Origin: Alistipes sp.
GTDB lineage: Bacteria > Bacteroidota > Bacteroidia > Bacteroidales > Rikenellaceae
Assembly (NCBI GenBank): GCA_020026335.1
Contig: JAHHQO010000001.1
Coordinates: forward strand, 124,001 to 188,000
Reading direction: 5' to 3'
Length of the DNA: 64,000 nt
Both the position numbers and the translations under genes were made by a program. Shown one piece after another: positions 41,897-50,771 of this stretch; the stretch's first letter is position 1; every line of letters starts with the position of its first letter. The notes beneath the pieces are model-generated. The model did not search any database, was not told the origin of the DNA, and saw only the letters and a list, made by a program, of their open reading frames with translations.

Positions 41897-42844
41897 ATGG
41901 ACATCCATCACCACCACGAACACGATTCTCACGACCACGACCATCACGAGCATCATGGTTTTCATCACCACCATGAGCACCGTATCACTTCACTCAATCG
42001 TGCCTTCATCATCGGTATCGTACTCAACTCGCTTTTCGTTGTCATCGAGTTTGCCGTGGGTGCGTTTTATGGTTCGATGGGTCTGTTGTCCGATGCCGGA
42101 CACAACCTCTCCGATGTGGCGAGCCTTCTGCTGGCCATGCTGGCGTTCCGTCTGTCGCAGGTACACGCCACTTCGCGTTTCACCTACGGCTACAAGAAGA
42201 GCACCGTGCTGATTTCTCTGCTCAATTCGGTCTTCCTGCTGGTGGCCGTGGGCATCATCATCGCCGAGAGTGTCTCGCGTATGCTCCACCCCGAGGTCAT
42301 CGAGGGCGGTGCCATCGCCTGGACGGCCGGTGCCGGTGTGCTGGTCAACGGTTTCACCGCATGGCTCTTTGTCAAGGATAAGGACAAGGATATGAATGTG
42401 AAGGGTACCTATCTCCACATGGCTGTCGATGCTCTGGTGTCGGTGGGTGTCGTGGTGTCGGGTATCATCATTTACTTCACGGGCTGGACGCTCGTGGACC
42501 CCATCATGGGACTGTTGCTGGCGTTCATCATCATTCTGTCGGTATGGTCACTCACGCGTGACAGCCTGCGTATGTCGCTGGACGGCGTACCCCAGGGTGT
42601 CAATCTCGACGAGGTGACGGGACTCATGTCCACGGTCGATGGTGTCATGGAGGTGCACCATGTGCATGTGTGGGCGATGTCCACCACCGAGAACGCACTG
42701 ACCGCCCATGTTATCCTGCGCTGTGTCGAGGAGATGTCGGAGGTGAAGCACGCCCTCAAGGAGGTGCTCAAGGACCACAACATCGGTCACGTGACCCTCG
42801 AATTCGAAACCGCGGAGGAGCACTGCACCGACCTGCACGAATAA
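41897..42844 (+). CDS. Cation diffusion facilitator, CzcD/ZitB-type metal exporter
   Basis: 315 residues. The first 28 residues hold about 14 histidines mixed with Asp and Glu, a metal-binding tail. Six membrane helices follow, with SDAGHNLSDVASL in helix 2 (zinc-site Asp/His) and LHMAVDALVSVGVVV in helix 5, then a cytoplasmic dimerisation domain (GVMEVHHVHVWAMSTTENALTAHV). It exports Zn2+ or similar ions in exchange for protons. Cotranscription with the hemerythrin-LuxR gene hints at metal- or redox-linked control. Ends at a strong terminator. Confidence 0.95.
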   Translation: MDIHHHHEHDSHDHDHHEHHGFHHHHEHRITSLNRAFIIGIVLNSLFVVIEFAVGAFYGSMGLLSDAGHNLSDVASLLLAMLAFRLSQVHATSRFTYGYKKSTVLISLLNSVFLLVAVGIIIAESVSRMLHPEVIEGGAIAWTAGAGVLVNGFTAWLFVKDKDKDMNVKGTYLHMAVDALVSVGVVVSGIIIYFTGWTLVDPIMGLLLAFIIILSVWSLTRDSLRMSLDGVPQGVNLDEVTGLMSTVDGVMEVHHVHVWAMSTTENALTAHVILRCVEEMSEVKHALKEVLKDHNIGHVTLEFETAEEHCTDLHE

Positions 42845-42938
42845 CAGGGTAGTGGGGCAGTGAGGGTGCGAGAGTGCCGAGAACCGCGAGCCGGGGCGCA
42901 AGATTACCCCGTCTGTCGCCCGTTAGCTTACAGATAAT

Positions 42939-42977
42939 AAAAAAGCCGTCTGCATCAACCGTAGACGGCTTTTTTTG
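42939..42977 (+). terminator. Terminator after the CDF gene (possibly bidirectional)
   Basis: GCCGTCT (42945-42951) pairs with AGACGGC (42963-42969), flanked by A6 and T8. Confidence 0.9.
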
Positions 42978-43013
42978 CCCATTTCCGTGCATGGGATTTA
43001 CAGTATTGCTGAG

Positions 43014-43942
43014 AATAACCGAACCAATCTGTGTGGATTTACTTCTTGCAGGATATTGAGTCTTTTCCTGCTGAATGTTTACCTTTACAGGTTCTCTATC
43101 CAGCCTTCCAGATTCGTTAGATACACTCCCAGTGTTATCTCTTCGTTCTCCAACACCTCTGTCGCTTCTTCTTCCGGCACCTCTATCATCTGATTCGATG
43201 TGTTGTTCTCCAGTCGACCGAGAAGAGTCTCTATCCAATCTGACTCCATCACTTCTTCTCGAAGTGCTTCCTTTTCCATCTCTGACAGAGGCATCGGTGA
43301 TGTCCTTACTATCTTGAACATGTCCATCGGCAGAATGTCCCTCGCTTGATATGTTGGATTTTCTCCGCACTCCACCGAGGTCTGAATTGCTCTCTTCACG
43401 TTTTCCGATACTACTTGATACGGACTCTTTCTTTCCGTTGTCAGTGTCAGAAACGGAGCTTCCTTGTACTGGTAATACTTGTTCATTGTTTACTCTGTTA
43501 AATAAGTCTTCATAATTTGTTACTTGCTCTGCTCTCGCCTTGCTCTTTACCGGAGCATATACGACATCTCCTCTCATTTTGCATCCATTAATCAAAATGA
43601 GGCGGACGGGGAATCGGGTACCCTGCTTTGCGTAGAGGTCACCTCCTATGTTGATGACATCTGTTACATTGTAGTTGTTGTAAAGATAGTTAAAAATGCT
43701 TTATCTGCACCTTTTATCGAGCCATTTTCATTGTATTCAGTGTTTCCACCGATAATAATTGCAGTTCAGCCATTATCATTCATGCAGTTCAGTGCATTTA
43801 ATGTTATCTGCTTCTCCAGTCCCTTGATGGGATACTCGCCAAACTTCATTTCGGGAGAACTTCCAAAGGAAGGATTTGTAACTACTGTGTCATACTTTGC
43901 AGTAAACAGTTCTCTTCCATTTTGCGATGCACCTCGGCAAAA
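43014..43942 (-). pseudogene. Remnant of a mobile-element N6-adenine DNA methylase
   Basis: Minus-strand translation gives RELFTAKYDTVVTNPSFG, then EMKFGEYPIKGLEKQ and AAIIIGGNTEYNENG-like sequence, the core of the large adenine methylase carried by Bacteroidetes conjugative elements and phages (motif NPPF decayed to NPSF). An in-frame TGA at 43766-43768 probably arose from CGA. A one-base loss in a T run near 43690-43699 shifts frame into NYNVTDVINIGGDLYAKQGT, continuing to a Ser/Arg/Asp-rich linker and YPARSKSTQIGSVI at 43014. Both ends are missing. Composition is more AT-rich than the flanks. Confidence 0.8.
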
Positions 43943-43945
43943 TCA

Positions 43946-44067
43946 TGTTTCCTCAGATTCTTTCGGCGCGCACGCTGTACTTTTCACCGAGCACCGCACT
44001 TCTATCACCGCGCACGCCGCACCTCTCATCGCGCCCGCTCGCCCGCTCCGCCCTCGCCGCACCCCAC
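43946..44067. other. GC-rich, pyrimidine-skewed spacer, no gene seen
   Basis: The plus strand is dominated by C and T with repeated GCGCACGC, GCACCGCAC and CCGCTC-like words. It lies between the methylase remnant and the efp terminator. Nothing coding is supported. Confidence 0.5.
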
Positions 44068-44099
44068 AAAAAAAAAGGCCGTCCGCAAGGGACAGCCTT
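44068..44099 (-). terminator. Terminator after efp
   Basis: On the minus strand GGCTGTCC (44097-44090) pairs with GGACGGCC (44084-44077, one G-T pair), followed by nine T residues. Confidence 0.9.
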
Positions 44100-44124
44100 C
44101 TATAATGGGAAGTAATTGTGTCAA

Positions 44125-44691
44125 TTACTTGATACGCTCGTAGTACTCACGGGTACGGGTATCGACGCGAATCTTGTCACCGGTGTTGATGAACAAGGGT
44201 ACACGAACGGTAGCACCTGTGTTTACGGTAGCGGGCTTCAACGAGTTGGTCGAAGCGGTATCACCCTTGATACCGGGCTCGGTGTAGGTCACCTCCATAT
44301 CTACGATGGGAGGAAGCTCTGCCGAAAGAACGGTCTCTTTCTCGGTGTGGAACATCACCTCTACAATCTGACCGTCGGTCATCAGGTCGTAGTTGTTGAT
44401 GAGGTTCTTGTCGATGTTAATCTCCTCGAAGGTCTCGGTGTGCATGAAGTGCATACCCAGATCGTCCTCGTAGGTGAACTGGTAGGGACGACGCTCTACA
44501 CGTACGGGCTCGATTTTCACACCTGCCGAGAAGGTGTTATCGAGAATACGACCGTTCTCCAAGTTCTTCAGTTTGGTACGAACGAAAGCGGGACCCTTAC
44601 CGGGCTTTACGTGCTGGAAATCCACGATCTGGTAGGTCTTGTTATCCATCTCGATGCACATACCGATTTTGATATCAGCTGTTGTTGCCAT
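44125..44691 (-). CDS. efp: Translation elongation factor P
   Basis: 188 residues, the normal length. Three beta-barrel domains; the domain I loop HVKPGKGPAFVR carries the lysine that enters the ribosome peptidyl-transferase centre. EF-P relieves stalling at polyproline stretches. Whether the lysine is modified cannot be read, as no modification gene is adjacent. It has its own promoter at 44729-44736 and a strong terminator. Confidence 0.97.
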   Translation of the reverse strand: MATTADIKIGMCIEMDNKTYQIVDFQHVKPGKGPAFVRTKLKNLENGRILDNTFSAGVKIEPVRVERRPYQFTYEDDLGMHFMHTETFEEINIDKNLINNYDLMTDGQIVEVMFHTEKETVLSAELPPIVDMEVTYTEPGIKGDTASTNSLKPATVNTGATVRVPLFINTGDKIRVDTRTREYYERIK

Positions 44692-44728
44692 AGTATTTGA
44701 ATTTTTTTAGTTGATTTTTCCGTGGGCG

Positions 44729-44736
44729 CAAAGATA
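44729..44736 (-). promoter_or_regulatory. -7 promoter element for efp
   Basis: The minus strand reads TATCTTTG, 37 bases before the efp start codon. Confidence 0.65.
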
Positions 44737-44830
44737 TGAAAAATTTGCGTCATATCCTATATATACCGCGCAGATACAATCGATTATCCTTTTTTTCGAG
44801 GGGAGATTGAGGCGCCGCAAGTGCTCTTTT

Positions 44831-45487
44831 TTACAACTCTATCGCCTTGCATTTCAGACCTGCCTCCTTGATTTTCTCAAGTGTGCGCGGCAGGGCGTAC
44901 CTCATGTTGCGGAAGGCTTTCTCGCTGTCGTGGAACACCACGATGGCACCCGGAGCGATGTATTTGGTCACATTTTTCAGACAGGTGCGGGGCGAGAGAT
45001 TGCGGTTGTAGTCGCGTGAAACGATGTCCCACATCACCAGCTTGTAGCGTTGTCCCAGCAGTTTCGACTGCGCGGGGGTAATCTGTGCGTAGGGCGGGCG
45101 GAAGAGGTCGGAATGAATGAGGTCGTTGGCGAAATCCACATCCTCGGTGTAGCGTTCCAGACTCATGCCCCAGCCCCTCTGGTGGGAGTAGGTGTGGTTG
45201 CCCACCCGGTGACCCGCGTCGATGATGCGTTGGTAGAGGTCGGGATACATCTCGACATTCTTGCCCAGCACGAAGAACGTGGCCTTGGCATCGTACTTGT
45301 CGAGCGTGGAGAGTATCCACTCCGTGATGCCGGGGGTGGGACCGTCGTCGAAGGTCAGAAAGATACCTTCGGGGTCGTCGATTTCCCAAATCAGGTCGGG
45401 CATCAGACGTCGGATTATTTTGGGTGGTTTCAAACGCATAGCGACGACAAATGTAATGATTTTGACGGCAAATATGAAAAAAAACAT
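44831..45487 (-). CDS. Polysaccharide deacetylase (NodB-type)
   Basis: 218 residues from ATG 45487 (MFFFIFAVKIITFVV); a shorter start at 45439 (MRLKPPKI) would drop the hydrophobic N terminus. NodB motifs: FLTFDDGPTPGI (motif 1, metal Asp and catalytic base), HRVGNHTYSHQRG (motif 2, H-x3-H-type), FRPPYAQ (motif 3), and VVFHDSEKAF near the C terminus. It removes acetyl groups from an N-acetyl sugar, such as peptidoglycan or an envelope glycan. The N-terminal segment would anchor it in the membrane. It diverges from the DUF4837 gene. Confidence 0.92.
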   Translation of the reverse strand: MFFFIFAVKIITFVVAMRLKPPKIIRRLMPDLIWEIDDPEGIFLTFDDGPTPGITEWILSTLDKYDAKATFFVLGKNVEMYPDLYQRIIDAGHRVGNHTYSHQRGWGMSLERYTEDVDFANDLIHSDLFRPPYAQITPAQSKLLGQRYKLVMWDIVSRDYNRNLSPRTCLKNVTKYIAPGAIVVFHDSEKAFRNMRYALPRTLEKIKEAGLKCKAIEL

Positions 45488-45495
45488 TAACTTTG
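45488..45495 (+). promoter_or_regulatory. -7 promoter element for the DUF4837 gene
   Basis: TAACTTTG (TAnnTTTG) lies 28 bases before ATG 45524 and starts immediately beside the divergent deacetylase start codon. Confidence 0.6.
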
Positions 45496-45523
45496 TCCAT
45501 AACAATCTCTCCTTTTAGGAGAG

Positions 45524-46582
45524 ATGAGCATTGTAAAATCTCTAAATGACATCACTATGAGACGAATTTTCCTTTTCCCCCTGTTGGTATCCATTGCATT
45601 TCTTTTCACAGCCTGTGACCTGTTCAAGGCTCTTCACACTGCCGAGGGCAAGACCTCGCAGGGTGCGCCCTACGAATTGCTGACCGTGTGCGAACAGCGC
45701 GAGTGGATGGGTCAGATTGGTGACTCGTTGCGTGCGGTCTTCACCGCACCCGTGCCCTATCTCAATCAGAAAGAGCCTCATTTCGATGTATTGAGAGTGC
45801 GTGCCAACGACTTCAAGGGTATGTTGGCTGCCCACCGCAATATCCTCAATATTTTGGTGGATACCACCCTGAACATCGCCAAGGCCGGCGTGCAGTACGA
45901 TGTGACGGCTGCTCCGCAGGCGATGGTCACCCTGCAAGCTCCCAGCGAGGAGGCGATGCTCGCCTACATCTCGGAGCACGGCGACAAGCTCATGGCGGTC
46001 TTCGAGGATGCCGAGCGTGAGCGTGCCCTCGATTTTGCCAAAAACTACGGCTGTCCTGCCGTGGAGCGTGCCGTGAAAAAGACCTTCGATGTCGATATCT
46101 GCGTGCCGAAGAGCTACATTCTGGCTCAGGAGAAGGAGGATTTCCTCTGGGCGCGAAACGAATACCCCAAGGCCAGCCAGGGCTTCATGGTCTACTCCTA
46201 TCCCTACAAGGGTTCGCAGAATCTGACGCTGGAGTCCCTCGTTGCCGCCCGCAACAAGTTCGCGATGAATATCCCCGGACCGGTCGACGGTTCGTATATG
46301 ACCACCTCCGATGCCTTTGAGCCGGGTGTGAGAATGATGACCATCAACGGTCGCCGCTGGTGCGAGCTGCGCGGCTTCTGGGACGTGGAGGGCGACTACA
46401 TGGGTGGCCCGTTTGTCAGCTACACCACTGTCGATAAGCGCAGCGGCCGTGTCTTCACCTTCGATGCTTACGTCTATTCGCCCAAGTTCCACAAGCGCAA
46501 CTATGTGCGTGGTCTGGAGCACATCGTATACAGCATCTCATTCCCCGAAAAATCATCAGAAGAAAAGTCCTTGAAGCAATGA
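45524..46582 (+). CDS. DUF4837 lipoprotein
   Basis: 352 residues from ATG 45524, or 341 from ATG 45557 (MRRIFLFPLLVSIAF), which gives the more usual signal peptide. The lipobox LFTAC predicts a lipoprotein. The body matches the Bacteroidetes family DUF4837, with features such as YELLTVCEQREWMGQIGDSLR near the N terminus and a conserved C-terminal region RRWCELRGFWDVEGDYMGGPFVSY. Function unknown; envelope location is inferred. It lies 21 bp before cls on the same strand. Confidence 0.87.
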   Translation: MSIVKSLNDITMRRIFLFPLLVSIAFLFTACDLFKALHTAEGKTSQGAPYELLTVCEQREWMGQIGDSLRAVFTAPVPYLNQKEPHFDVLRVRANDFKGMLAAHRNILNILVDTTLNIAKAGVQYDVTAAPQAMVTLQAPSEEAMLAYISEHGDKLMAVFEDAERERALDFAKNYGCPAVERAVKKTFDVDICVPKSYILAQEKEDFLWARNEYPKASQGFMVYSYPYKGSQNLTLESLVAARNKFAMNIPGPVDGSYMTTSDAFEPGVRMMTINGRRWCELRGFWDVEGDYMGGPFVSYTTVDKRSGRVFTFDAYVYSPKFHKRNYVRGLEHIVYSISFPEKSSEEKSLKQ

Positions 46583-46603
46583 GAGGATAAAAAATAAAAG
46601 TCT

Positions 46604-48016
46604 GTGGGACAGATTTTTACATATATCTTTCTTGCCATCTACACGGTGACCATCATCGGTATTCTGCTGGTGGTGATTACCGAAAACCGCAATCCGCTCA
46701 AGACCCTGCCGTGGATTATCCTGCTGACGCTGGCTCCTGTGGTGGGACTGGTGTTCTACTTCTTTTTCGGGCAGAACCTCTCCAAACAGCACATCATCTC
46801 GCGCCGCACACGCAAGCGTATCACCACCGAGCTGAAGGAACGTCACACGGGTGAAAGTCACATTCCCGACCGCTACCTGCCGCTGGCGCGTATGCTCTCG
46901 ACCACAGCGATGGCGACCCCTCTCTATGGCAGTCGCATCACCCCCTACACCGACGGTCAGTCGAAGATGGAAGCGTTGCTCGGGGAGGTTGCGCGTGCGC
47001 GTCACCACATCCATATCCAATACTACATCCTCGCCGAGGACGAGACCACACGTGTCTTGTGCGATGCCCTCTGTGCCAAGGTGCGCGAGGGGGTGAAGGT
47101 GAGAATCCTCTATGACGATGTGGGGTGTGCCGGTGTGAAAAACAGCTTCTTCGAGTCGTTGCGCCGTCAGGGCATCGAGGTCTACTCGTTCCTGCGCGTG
47201 GCGTTCCCCTTGTTTACCTCCAAGGTCAATTACCGCAACCACCGCAAAATTGTGGTCATCGACGGCCGTGTGGGCTTTGTCGGGGGCATGAACATCGCCG
47301 ACCGCTATGTCAAGGGTACGGATTGGGGTACATGGCGCGACACCCACTTCAAAATCGAGGGCAACGGTGCGTTGGGCTTGCAGGCCTCGTTCCTCAGCGA
47401 CTGGTCGGCGACCACAAAGATGGTCGTCACGGGAGACGAATATTTCCCTGCCCAACCCGAATTCAACACCTCTATCCTCCAGCTGGTGGCAAGTGGCCCC
47501 TTCGGCAAGTGGAGGTCGCTGTTGCAGGCGGTGAGCTACGCCGTCATGCGTGCCGAGAAACGCGTGTGGGTGCAGACCCCTTATTATATGCCCTCCGATT
47601 TGCTCAACAACGCCTTTCAGGAGGCGGCTCTGGCCGGTGTCGATGTGGTCTTCATGCTGCCGTGCCGTTCCGATTCGCGCTTCATCGACCTCGCAAGCCA
47701 TTCGTTCCTCGATGATATGCTGAAGGCAGGTGTGAAAATCGCCCTCTACGAGCCGGGATTTCTCCACTCGAAGCTCCTGCTCATCGATGACGAACTCACG
47801 ATGATAGGCTCTGCAAACATGGATTTCCGCAGCTTCGAGCACAATTTCGAAATCAACGGCTTCGTCTATGATGGCGCATTCAACCGGCGCATGAGCGATA
47901 TTTTCCTCCACGACATGAACAACTGTCACCTGCTGACCCCCTCCGAGTGGTTCGCACGACCCAAGGGACAGCGTATTGCCGAGTCGTTCCTGCGTATCTT
48001 CTCGCCGCTGATGTAG
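46604..48016 (+). CDS. cls: Cardiolipin synthase (phospholipase D family)
   Basis: 470 residues. The start is GTG at 46604; an in-frame stop lies three codons upstream. Two N-terminal membrane helices are followed by two HKD motifs: His213, Lys215, Asp220 in NHRKIVVIDGRVGFVGGMN and His388, Lys390, Asp395 in LHSKLLLIDDELTMIGSANMD. It joins two phosphatidylglycerols to make cardiolipin in the inner membrane. It is probably cotranscribed with the DUF4837 gene. Confidence 0.95.
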   Translation: MGQIFTYIFLAIYTVTIIGILLVVITENRNPLKTLPWIILLTLAPVVGLVFYFFFGQNLSKQHIISRRTRKRITTELKERHTGESHIPDRYLPLARMLSTTAMATPLYGSRITPYTDGQSKMEALLGEVARARHHIHIQYYILAEDETTRVLCDALCAKVREGVKVRILYDDVGCAGVKNSFFESLRRQGIEVYSFLRVAFPLFTSKVNYRNHRKIVVIDGRVGFVGGMNIADRYVKGTDWGTWRDTHFKIEGNGALGLQASFLSDWSATTKMVVTGDEYFPAQPEFNTSILQLVASGPFGKWRSLLQAVSYAVMRAEKRVWVQTPYYMPSDLLNNAFQEAALAGVDVVFMLPCRSDSRFIDLASHSFLDDMLKAGVKIALYEPGFLHSKLLLIDDELTMIGSANMDFRSFEHNFEINGFVYDGAFNRRMSDIFLHDMNNCHLLTPSEWFARPKGQRIAESFLRIFSPLM

Positions 48017-48321
48017 CGAGGAAGCAAACGAGGGGCAACGAGGGGCAACAAGGGCGCGAGAGAGGAAGAACGCGTGGACTGTCGAGAGCAAATGCGGGTG
48101 CGTACCTGAGTCGGTCGTTGGTGCAAAAGTGGGGGAGAGGGTCACCCCGTGTGGCGGTCAGCGTTACCCTGTGGCGATGTCGGAATTGTCCCGTGTCGCG
48201 GTAGAAATCTTCCCATACCGACAAGAGTAAAAGAAAAGCCCCGAAAGAGGCTCAAATATCGAAGATATATCCCGTGGAGAGTAGTTATCCCTCCTGTGGT
48301 AAATCGTCCCCGAAAACAAAG
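48017..48321. other. Intergenic region after cls, no gene seen
   Basis: The first 60 bases are purine-rich with a duplicated GAGGGGCAAC (48029-48048 area). Around 48143-48202 three loosely similar segments occur: CCCGTGTGGCGGTCAGCG, CCCTGTGGCGATGTCGG and CCCGTGTCGCGG. No reading frame with family features, and no clear promoter. Confidence 0.5.
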
Positions 48322-48356
48322 AAAAGGAGCTGTTCCGTGAGGAACAACTCCTTTTT
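48322..48356. terminator. Bidirectional terminator between cls and the YeiH-type transporter
   Basis: AAAAGGAGCTGTTCC pairs with GGAACAACTCCTTTTT around GTGA, with one internal mismatch. Confidence 0.88.
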
Positions 48357-48380
48357 CTGTATGGGGTTGCGTGCTATGGA

Positions 48381-49670
48381 TTAGAGCAGGGGCTTCAGGA
48401 AGCCGAAGATAACCACAGCCACAATGAATGTCACGATGATATTCCAGCCCTGCGCCAGCAGGAAGGCCTTCATCACATTGCGGTTCTCCTTCGAGATGAT
48501 GTCCTTCAGACGGGTATCGAGACCGATGCAGACGAACGCCAGCGAGAAGAAGAGCTTCGAGAACATCTTGGCAACAGCAGGCTCGGCGAGCTTGCCCTTC
48601 TCATTGAGGGTCATCAAGTCACCCGACTGGAAGATGCTGAACACCAGCGAAGCTACCACGAAACCGATGATGAACTTGGGGAACTTGTCCCACACGATGG
48701 CCAGCGAAGGACGGTTGTCGTCGCTCTGACGCTGCTCCTTGCGGGTCGAGAGGTAGAGGGCGATGAAGAATGCCACAAAACCAATCATCACGTTCTGTGC
48801 CGCCTTGATAATCATGGCGTGACCGTTGGCTACGTCACCGATGATGGAGCTCGATGCTGCCACACCCGAAGTGGTGTCCACCGTACCGCCAATCCATGCA
48901 CCGGCTACGGTCTGAATGGTCTCGGGGTCATCGAAAATCAGGGGCAGAATCATATTGGTCAACCACGGCATGAGGTAAATCATCGGAACTACGATGATGA
49001 GAATCAGCGAGACGATGTACGAGAGTTTGTTCTCCTCGCACTTGGCTACACGTGCCGCGGTGATAGCTGCCGACACACCGCAGATGGTCAGACCACTCGA
49101 CATGGTCATGGCAGTGTGCTGGTCGACCTTCATCTTGCGGGCGATGAAGTAGGCGGAGAACCACACGATGGTCACCACCAGAATAGCCTGTACCAGACCC
49201 AGAACACCCGATTTCATTACGTCCTCGAACAGAATGGTGGCACCCAGACACACGACACCGATTTTGATGAAGAACTCACCCTGAATGGCGGGCTTCATCC
49301 AGTCGGGCACGTGCCACAGGTTGCGAATCAGAAGACCGAAGATGACCGAGAAGAAGACCGACTCGAAGCCGAACTCCTTGACGATGCCGATTTTCTCGAC
49401 CACCTGCGCCAGCAACGACAGCAGGAAGATGACCACCAGCGAGGGAAACAGACCCTTCACGGGGCGGTGGAGCAGCAACGAACCGATGTAGATAACCAGC
49501 AGAACGATGCCGAAGAGCAACATGATGTTATACCACGCCACCTCGCCCACCAGCGTGCTGGGGACTACGGGCATATTCTTGGGAACAAAGAGTGCCATCA
49601 GAAGGAGAGGAATGGACATCCAGACTGCCACCCAGTCCTCGACACGGAGTTTTTCGATAAAATTTTTCAT
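48381..49670 (-). CDS. YeiH/UPF0324-family putative sulfate exporter
   Basis: 429 residues with about eleven hydrophobic segments. The family landmark TAMTMSSGLTICGVSAAITAARV lies near residues 190-212, with IWGGTVDTTSGVAASS-like helix (AGAWIGGTVDTTSGVAA) near 265. Members are annotated as putative sulfate exporters (PSE family); substrate evidence is weak. The gene lies 30 bp after a porin gene on the same strand, so the two may form an operon for a small anion. Confidence 0.9.
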   Translation of the reverse strand: MKNFIEKLRVEDWVAVWMSIPLLLMALFVPKNMPVVPSTLVGEVAWYNIMLLFGIVLLVIYIGSLLLHRPVKGLFPSLVVIFLLSLLAQVVEKIGIVKEFGFESVFFSVIFGLLIRNLWHVPDWMKPAIQGEFFIKIGVVCLGATILFEDVMKSGVLGLVQAILVVTIVWFSAYFIARKMKVDQHTAMTMSSGLTICGVSAAITAARVAKCEENKLSYIVSLILIIVVPMIYLMPWLTNMILPLIFDDPETIQTVAGAWIGGTVDTTSGVAASSSIIGDVANGHAMIIKAAQNVMIGFVAFFIALYLSTRKEQRQSDDNRPSLAIVWDKFPKFIIGFVVASLVFSIFQSGDLMTLNEKGKLAEPAVAKMFSKLFFSLAFVCIGLDTRLKDIISKENRNVMKAFLLAQGWNIIVTFIVAVVIFGFLKPLL

Positions 49671-49700
49671 AATTGAGAGGGGTTTGTTTTGCAGGTTGGG

Positions 49701-50771
49701 TTAGAATGATGCCGAGCACATGACGTAAACGGTGTTGCCCGAGCGTTTGCCGCTCTGCGAGCCACAATCCTCATAAGAGTAGTTGAGCTGGAAGCGGAAG
49801 TGTTTGATGGGCTGCCAGGTCATGCCGGCGATGATGTTGCTCTGACGGGTAGCCGAACCCACAGTGGTGTTGGCCGTGAAGGTCTCGTAGCGGAGGGCAG
49901 GCATGAATTTGTCGCCAATGCGCCAGCCGGCCAGCATATACCAACCGTCGCTGTCGAACTCGGCCTGCGAGTCGGGCACGCCGGTCGTACCGCCGAACCA
50001 CTCGCCGCGCAGCACCAGATGACCGCGGTCGAAGGCTGCACCTGCGGTGTAACGCTCGCGCTTCTCGTACTGCTCGCCGTACTCACCCCAATAGTAAGAA
50101 CCCGACACGGTGAAACCCTTGAACGGGGTGATGCGCAGACGGGTGACGAAATCCTTGGAGTCGTTCTTGTCCTTGACATTGATACCCTGACCGTTCAGCA
50201 CGGCGAAGTCGTAGTTGATAATCGAGTAACCGTCTCTTTTGAGGAAACCGCCAAAGAGGTTGAGACCCGTATCACGACCTGCGGCCTTCAGACCCGACAC
50301 ATCGTTGTAACCCATGAGTCGGCTGAGGGGCATGGCGTAGTCGATGACCTCCAAATCGAGGGGCACGGAGCCTGTACTCTCGATAGAGAAGGGAATCTTG
50401 AACATACCGAGTTTGAAATTGAGCTGTGTCCAGGGTGAATATTGCAGATAGGTGTCGACAATCTTGGGCGATGTCAACTCCAACTGAATGCGGTAGGAGA
50501 ATTTTGGGACGATGTTGCCCTTCAAATTCAGACGCGCACGCTTGACCTCGAATGACGAGCCTCCAAATTCCGACCACTTGTAGCCGGTCTGTATGTAACC
50601 CGAAATCGAGGGGAGGTGGGCTGCTATCTTATCCCAGGTGGTGGATTTCTTTTCAAGGTTTGCAATGCGTGCTTCGAGCTGTGCCGACGAGTTCTGCGGC
50701 TCTTGCTCTGCGGACTGTGCAAAAACACTCGTCGAGAAAAGCATCAAGAGAGGTAAAATAAACTTTTTCAT
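49701..50771 (-). CDS. Phosphate-selective-type outer-membrane porin (OprO/OprP-like)
   Basis: 356 residues. A signal peptide (MKKFILPLLMLFSTSVFAQ) is followed by a short coiled-coil region (LEARIANLEKKS) and then beta strands with alternating hydrophobic residues ending in aromatic-hydrophobic CSASF, typical of an outer-membrane barrel. SGYIQTGYKWSEFGGSSFEVKRARLNLKG resembles the start of OprP-type barrels. It would admit small anions. It is cotranscribed with the YeiH-type transporter downstream. Confidence 0.88.
   Translation of the reverse strand: MKKFILPLLMLFSTSVFAQSAEQEPQNSSAQLEARIANLEKKSTTWDKIAAHLPSISGYIQTGYKWSEFGGSSFEVKRARLNLKGNIVPKFSYRIQLELTSPKIVDTYLQYSPWTQLNFKLGMFKIPFSIESTGSVPLDLEVIDYAMPLSRLMGYNDVSGLKAAGRDTGLNLFGGFLKRDGYSIINYDFAVLNGQGINVKDKNDSKDFVTRLRITPFKGFTVSGSYYWGEYGEQYEKRERYTAGAAFDRGHLVLRGEWFGGTTGVPDSQAEFDSDGWYMLAGWRIGDKFMPALRYETFTANTTVGSATRQSNIIAGMTWQPIKHFRFQLNYSYEDCGSQSGKRSGNTVYVMCSASF

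Noticed and set aside
43085..43486. 133-codon minus-strand frame beginning MNKYYQYKEAPF
   Set aside because: It overlaps the decayed methylase in another frame. The other frame continues recognisable family sequence (GGDLYAKQGT before, YPARSKSTQIGSVI after), so this one is a shadow.
43524..44105. 193-codon plus-strand frame over the methylase remnant
   Set aside because: It is antisense to the recognisable methylase core and shows no family features.
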